Part shown: positions 61,274 to 64,000 of the stretch, piece after piece | Numbering within the stretch: position 1 is the stretch's first letter | How the letters are laid out: each line of letters begins with the position of its first letter | Assembly (NCBI GenBank): GCA_015689645.1 | Contig: WVSM01000007.1 | Span: 168,630-232,629, forward strand | DNA length: 64,000 nt | Reading direction: 5' to 3' | DNA from: Rhodobacterales bacterium HKCCE4037 | GTDB taxonomy: Bacteria; Pseudomonadota; Alphaproteobacteria; Rhodobacterales; Rhodobacteraceae | Translations under genes and position numbers: made by a program | Notes under the pieces: generated by a model | What the model saw: the letters and a program-made list of their open reading frames with translations, nothing else | What the model was told of the DNA's origin: nothing | Databases searched by the model: none

Positions 61274-61963
61274 ATGCCCGCCACCCTGCTGATCGTCGAT
61301 GACGATCCCAATATCCGCGACGTGATCGGCTTTGCCGTCGAGGCCGCAGGGTTTCAGGCGGACTTCGCCGCCGATGGCGCGGCGGGGCTGGCCAAGGCGC
61401 AGGGCGGCGCGCCCGATCTTGTCGTGCTCGACGTGGGCCTGCCCGAGATGGACGGCTTCGACGTCTGCAAGGAACTCCGCAAGACCTCGGATGTGCCGAT
61501 CCTGTTCCTGACCGCGCGCGATGACGAGATCGACCGTATCCTCGGCATGGAGATCGGCGGTGACGATTACGTCACCAAGCCCTTTTCGCCGCGCGAACTG
61601 GTGGCCCGGATCAAGGCGATCCTGAAGCGGTCTGCGGGCCGCGCGGCACCGGCGGAGACGCTGACCCATGGCGCGCTGACCCTCGACCCCGACCGGCACC
61701 AGTGCAGTTTCGCGGGCGCACAGGTGGCGCTGACACAATCGGAGTTCAACCTGCTCGAGGCGTTGCTGACCCACCCCGACAAGGTCGCCAAGCGCAACGC
61801 GCTGGTCGATGCCGTCTACGGCCACAACATCCATGTCTCCGACCGCACCATCGACAGCCACATCCGGAATATCCGCAAGAAACTGGCGGATGCAGGCTGC
61901 GCCGACAGCATCGTGACGGTCCACGGCATCGGCCTGCGGATGGGCCCGTGCCTGCCCGCATGA
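61274..61963 (+). CDS. OmpR-family response regulator
   Basis: 229 aa from the ATG at 61274 (GAGG upstream; a GTG at 61259 would overlap the previous stop). Receiver domain with phospho-acceptor Asp53 in LVVLDVGLPEMDG, acidic pair DDD near residue 9, and Lys in VTKPFSPREL. Winged-helix domain from about residue 135 with LTQSEFNLLEALLTHPDKV and VSDRTIDSHIRNIRKKL. Overlaps the kinase gene by ATGA. Confidence 0.95.
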   Translation: MPATLLIVDDDPNIRDVIGFAVEAAGFQADFAADGAAGLAKAQGGAPDLVVLDVGLPEMDGFDVCKELRKTSDVPILFLTARDDEIDRILGMEIGGDDYVTKPFSPRELVARIKAILKRSAGRAAPAETLTHGALTLDPDRHQCSFAGAQVALTQSEFNLLEALLTHPDKVAKRNALVDAVYGHNIHVSDRTIDSHIRNIRKKLADAGCADSIVTVHGIGLRMGPCLPA

Positions 61964-63504
61964 GGCCGCGCCTGACCACCCGCGTGAATCGCCGGAAGTG
62001 GCGCCCCGGACTTGGCGGCGTGATCCTCGCCATGCTGGTGCTGGTCCTTTGCTTGCCCTTCGCGGGCCTGACGCTGTTCCGGTTCTACGCCAACCAGCTT
62101 GTGCAGCAGACCGAGGAAAGCCTGCTGATGCAGGCCGCCGTTCTGACCGCCACCTATGAGGAGCTTTACCGCGACGCCGCCGGCCTGCCGTCCGAGCCGA
62201 TCCCCGGCACCGGCCGCCGCGCGTTCCAGCCGCTGTTCCCGGCGGTCACCGTGAACCCGCAGACGATCCTCGGCCCCCGGCCCGACGGACTTCCGGCAAC
62301 CGAGGAAATCGCCGCCCCCTACCGGGAGATCGCGCCCGCGCTCTCCCACATCGCCATCGGCGCGCAGGAGCAGACGCTGGCGGGCTACCGCTTCCTCGAC
62401 CGCTTCGGCACCGTCATCGCGGGCTCGGCGGAAACCGGGGTCTACCTCGGCCATGTGCAGGAGGTCGCGCTGGCGCTGAACGGCGAAGTCGCCTCCGTCC
62501 CGCGCCGCCGGATCCGTTCGACGGCCGAGCCGCTGATCTACCGCACGAGCCAGGGCACGCGCGTGCGGATCTTCGTGGCCATGCCCGTGATGGTCGACGA
62601 GGATATCGTCGGCGTCGTCTACCTCAACCGCACGCCCAACCACATCTTCCGCTTCCTCTACGGCGAACGCCTCAACCTCGTGAGCGCGGCGGTCTTCGTG
62701 CTGATGTCGACGTTCCTGATCGGCTACCTGTTCTGGCGCTTCGTCTCGCGCCCGATCCGCAGGCTCGCCGCCCGGACCGAGACCTTCGGCGCCTCCGATG
62801 CGCGCTGGGAGCCGCTGGATCACTACGGCACCCGCGAGATCGAGACGCTGGCCACCAGCTTCGGCACCATGGCGAACCGGTTGCAGGACCAGCAGACGAC
62901 GCTGAAGACCTATACCGCCCATGTCAGCCACGAGATGAAATCGCCCCTGACCGCGATCAAGGGCGCGGTGGAGTTGATGCAGGACAGCGACATGCCCCCA
63001 GAACGGCAGGCGAAGTTCCTTGAGAACATCGCGCGCGATGCAGATCGGATGGAGCATCTGCTGGCAAGGATGCGCGAATATTCCGCCGTCGGGCAGCTGG
63101 CCGCGGACGGGACCAGCGATCTTGGTGACACGCTGAAGGACATCGAACCGCTCTTTCCGCGCCTGACCCTTTCGATGGACGGGCCGGGCCGCAGCGTGCC
63201 CCTGTCGTCCGAGGCGCTGTCGATCGTGCTGCGTCACCTGATCGAGAATGCCGAAGGTCACGGGGCCAGCGAGGTGCGCGTGTCGGCGACCGACACGGGC
63301 TTCACCTTGTCCGACAACGGCACCGGCATCAGCCCCGGCAACCGCGACCGCATCTTCGAGCCCTTCTTCACCTCCCGCCGGAGCGAGGGCGGCACCGGCA
63401 TGGGCCTCAGCATCGTGAAGTCGGTTCTCGCGCAGTCCGGGGCGACCATCGCCCTTGCGGAGTCGGATCGAGGTACCGCCTTTGAAATCCGGTTCGACGC
63501 CTGA
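61960..63504 (+). CDS. Sensor histidine kinase
   Basis: 514 aa. Membrane helices at about 19-41 and 240-260 bracket a 200-aa periplasmic sensor region; HAMP-like segment near 262-312; phospho-accepting His324 in HVSHEMKSPL; N box LIENAEGHG, G boxes DNGTGIS and GGTGMGLSIVKSV. Partner of the adjacent response regulator. The sensor domain has no recognised ligand. An imperfect 6-bp hairpin (63510-63530) follows the stop. Confidence 0.93.
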   Translation: MRPRLTTRVNRRKWRPGLGGVILAMLVLVLCLPFAGLTLFRFYANQLVQQTEESLLMQAAVLTATYEELYRDAAGLPSEPIPGTGRRAFQPLFPAVTVNPQTILGPRPDGLPATEEIAAPYREIAPALSHIAIGAQEQTLAGYRFLDRFGTVIAGSAETGVYLGHVQEVALALNGEVASVPRRRIRSTAEPLIYRTSQGTRVRIFVAMPVMVDEDIVGVVYLNRTPNHIFRFLYGERLNLVSAAVFVLMSTFLIGYLFWRFVSRPIRRLAARTETFGASDARWEPLDHYGTREIETLATSFGTMANRLQDQQTTLKTYTAHVSHEMKSPLTAIKGAVELMQDSDMPPERQAKFLENIARDADRMEHLLARMREYSAVGQLAADGTSDLGDTLKDIEPLFPRLTLSMDGPGRSVPLSSEALSIVLRHLIENAEGHGASEVRVSATDTGFTLSDNGTGISPGNRDRIFEPFFTSRRSEGGTGMGLSIVKSVLAQSGATIALAESDRGTAFEIRFDA

Positions 63505-63509
63505 ACGCG

Positions 63510-63530
63510 GGCGCACATACACGATGCGCC
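63510..63530 (+). terminator. Hairpin after the histidine kinase gene
   Basis: GGCGCA pairs with TGCGCC across a 9-nt loop, 6 bp after the stop. No T-tract; convergent tRNA-Leu follows. Confidence 0.45.
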
Positions 63531-63575
63531 GCCCACCGGGCCGCAGGAAAACAAGTCGCGATTTCAGGGAGTGAT

Positions 63576-63662
63576 TGGTGCGGTCGAGAAGACTCGAACT
63601 TCCACGGGAGTTACCCCACAGCGACCTCAACGCTGCGCGTCTACCAATTCCGCCACGACCGC
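63576..63662 (-). tRNA. tRNA-Leu(GAG)
   Basis: 87 nt with encoded CCA. Acceptor stem GCGGTCG/CGACCGC, discriminator A. Anticodon stem CAGCG/CGCTG encloses TTGAGGT, anticodon GAG. A long variable arm and T-loop GTTCGAGTC mark a class II leucine tRNA. Confidence 0.97.
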
Positions 63663-63762
63663 ACGTGATCAGGTAGTGCGCCGCTCTCTAGCCGCTCCGA
63701 TTGCGGTTGTGAAGGGGGCGCGAGGCACTGAAACGCACTTTTTTGGAGCGACCGAAATGCAG

Positions 63763-63790
63763 GACGGCGCGCCCTTTCGGACGCGCCGTC
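63763..63790 (-). terminator. Hairpin after the proline-rich gene
   Basis: GACGGCGCG (63763-63771) pairs perfectly with CGCGCCGTC (63782-63790), 20 bp after the stop codon of the last minus-strand gene. No T-tract follows directly. Confidence 0.55.
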
Positions 63791-63810
63791 TGCGATGGAC
63801 AGGTTCCGGC

Positions 63811-64000
63811 TTACTGCTGGACCTGGAACTGCTGCACACCCAAGGCGCCGATGTTGGGCTCCACGATGATCGGCTCGATCGTGACGACATCCTGGGCCAG
63901 CGGCGACTGCGGCGCGATCACCGGGGCGGGCTGGATGCCGGCGACCGGCTGCGGCACCGGCGAGGGCGCGATGGCGGGCGCGATGTTCGGCACCGGGGCC
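63811..64000 (-). CDS. Proline-rich protein, C-terminal part (partial)
   Basis: The last 62 codons of a gene that enters from the right edge. Visible sequence is rich in Pro, Ala, Val and Ile (for example PSPVPQPVAGIQPAPVIAP) and ends in a short segment with IIVEPNIGALG and a Gln-rich tail. Composition suggests an exported or envelope-linked linker region. An in-frame GTG at 63993 exists but is probably not the start. Not recognised. Confidence 0.55.
   Translation of the reverse strand, partial: APVPNIAPAIAPSPVPQPVAGIQPAPVIAPQSPLAQDVVTIEPIIVEPNIGALGVQQFQVQQ

Overview
The window is a dense, G+C-rich, plasmid- or chromosome-derived segment of an alphaproteobacterium, most probably a Rhodobacterales/Roseobacter-type organism. 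This is inferred from overall gene content: several TRAP and tripartite tricarboxylate transporters, the local order SPOR lipoprotein - D,D-carboxypeptidase - tmk - holB - tatD - MBL hydrolase, many ATGA start/stop overlaps, and tRNA genes with encoded CCA. I see no rRNA, CRISPR array, insertion sequence or prophage.

Layout. 1-3.0 kb: the start of a TAXI-type TRAP solute-binding protein (minus), then a MarR regulator, a CxPxR sulfatase/phosphonate-monoester-hydrolase-like enzyme and a cupin. 3.0-7.0 kb: a pqi envelope-lipid transport operon in which PqiA is split into two genes. 7.0-10.8 kb (minus): two ACMSD-like amidohydrolases, a Rieske ferredoxin-like protein and a Bcr/CflA-type MFS exporter, with a divergent LysR gene. 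11.8-19.9 kb (minus): AcnX large and small subunits, a TAXI TRAP transporter (binding protein plus fused permease), an FAD oxidoreductase, a TauD-type dioxygenase and a DUF3237 protein. Together 7-20 kb looks like uptake and breakdown of one or two unidentified organic acids. 20.2 kb: a lytic transglycosylase. 21.2-26.5 kb: TctCBA (minus), divergent from an HMG-CoA-lyase-like enzyme and a class III CoA-transferase.

26.6-35.7 kb: an aldo/keto reductase; a large epimerase-SPW-VKOR fusion protein; then a haem-copper oxidase cluster (subunit I fused to III, subunit II, CtaG-like assembly factor, HemJ/CopD-like protein, DUF2231 protein, small membrane protein). Subunit II lacks the CuA ligands, so this is read as a quinol oxidase. 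35.8-43.2 kb: a beta-oxidation operon (FadE-type dehydrogenase, thiolase, FadJ-type bifunctional enzyme, acetyl-CoA hydrolase/transferase). 43.56 kb: tRNA-Ser(UGA).

43.8-51.5 kb: housekeeping genes (RlpA-like SPOR lipoprotein, D,D-carboxypeptidase, tmk, holB, tatD, MBL hydrolase, AEC carrier) and a transglutaminase-like protein. 51.8-57.6 kb (minus): a spermidine/putrescine-family ABC importer whose two permeases carry unusual insertions and whose operon also holds a DUF1330 and a VOC protein. 57.8-63.5 kb: an MsbA-type ABC exporter, then a DUF4173 membrane protein with an OmpR-type response regulator and a histidine kinase; 11-bp-spaced direct repeats stand just upstream. The window ends with tRNA-Leu(GAG) and the 3' end of a proline-rich minus-strand gene.

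The items most worth following up are the catabolic island at 7-20 kb, the epimerase-SPW-VKOR fusion, the CuA-less oxidase, the expanded ABC permeases, and the clustered intercistronic hairpins and phased repeats.
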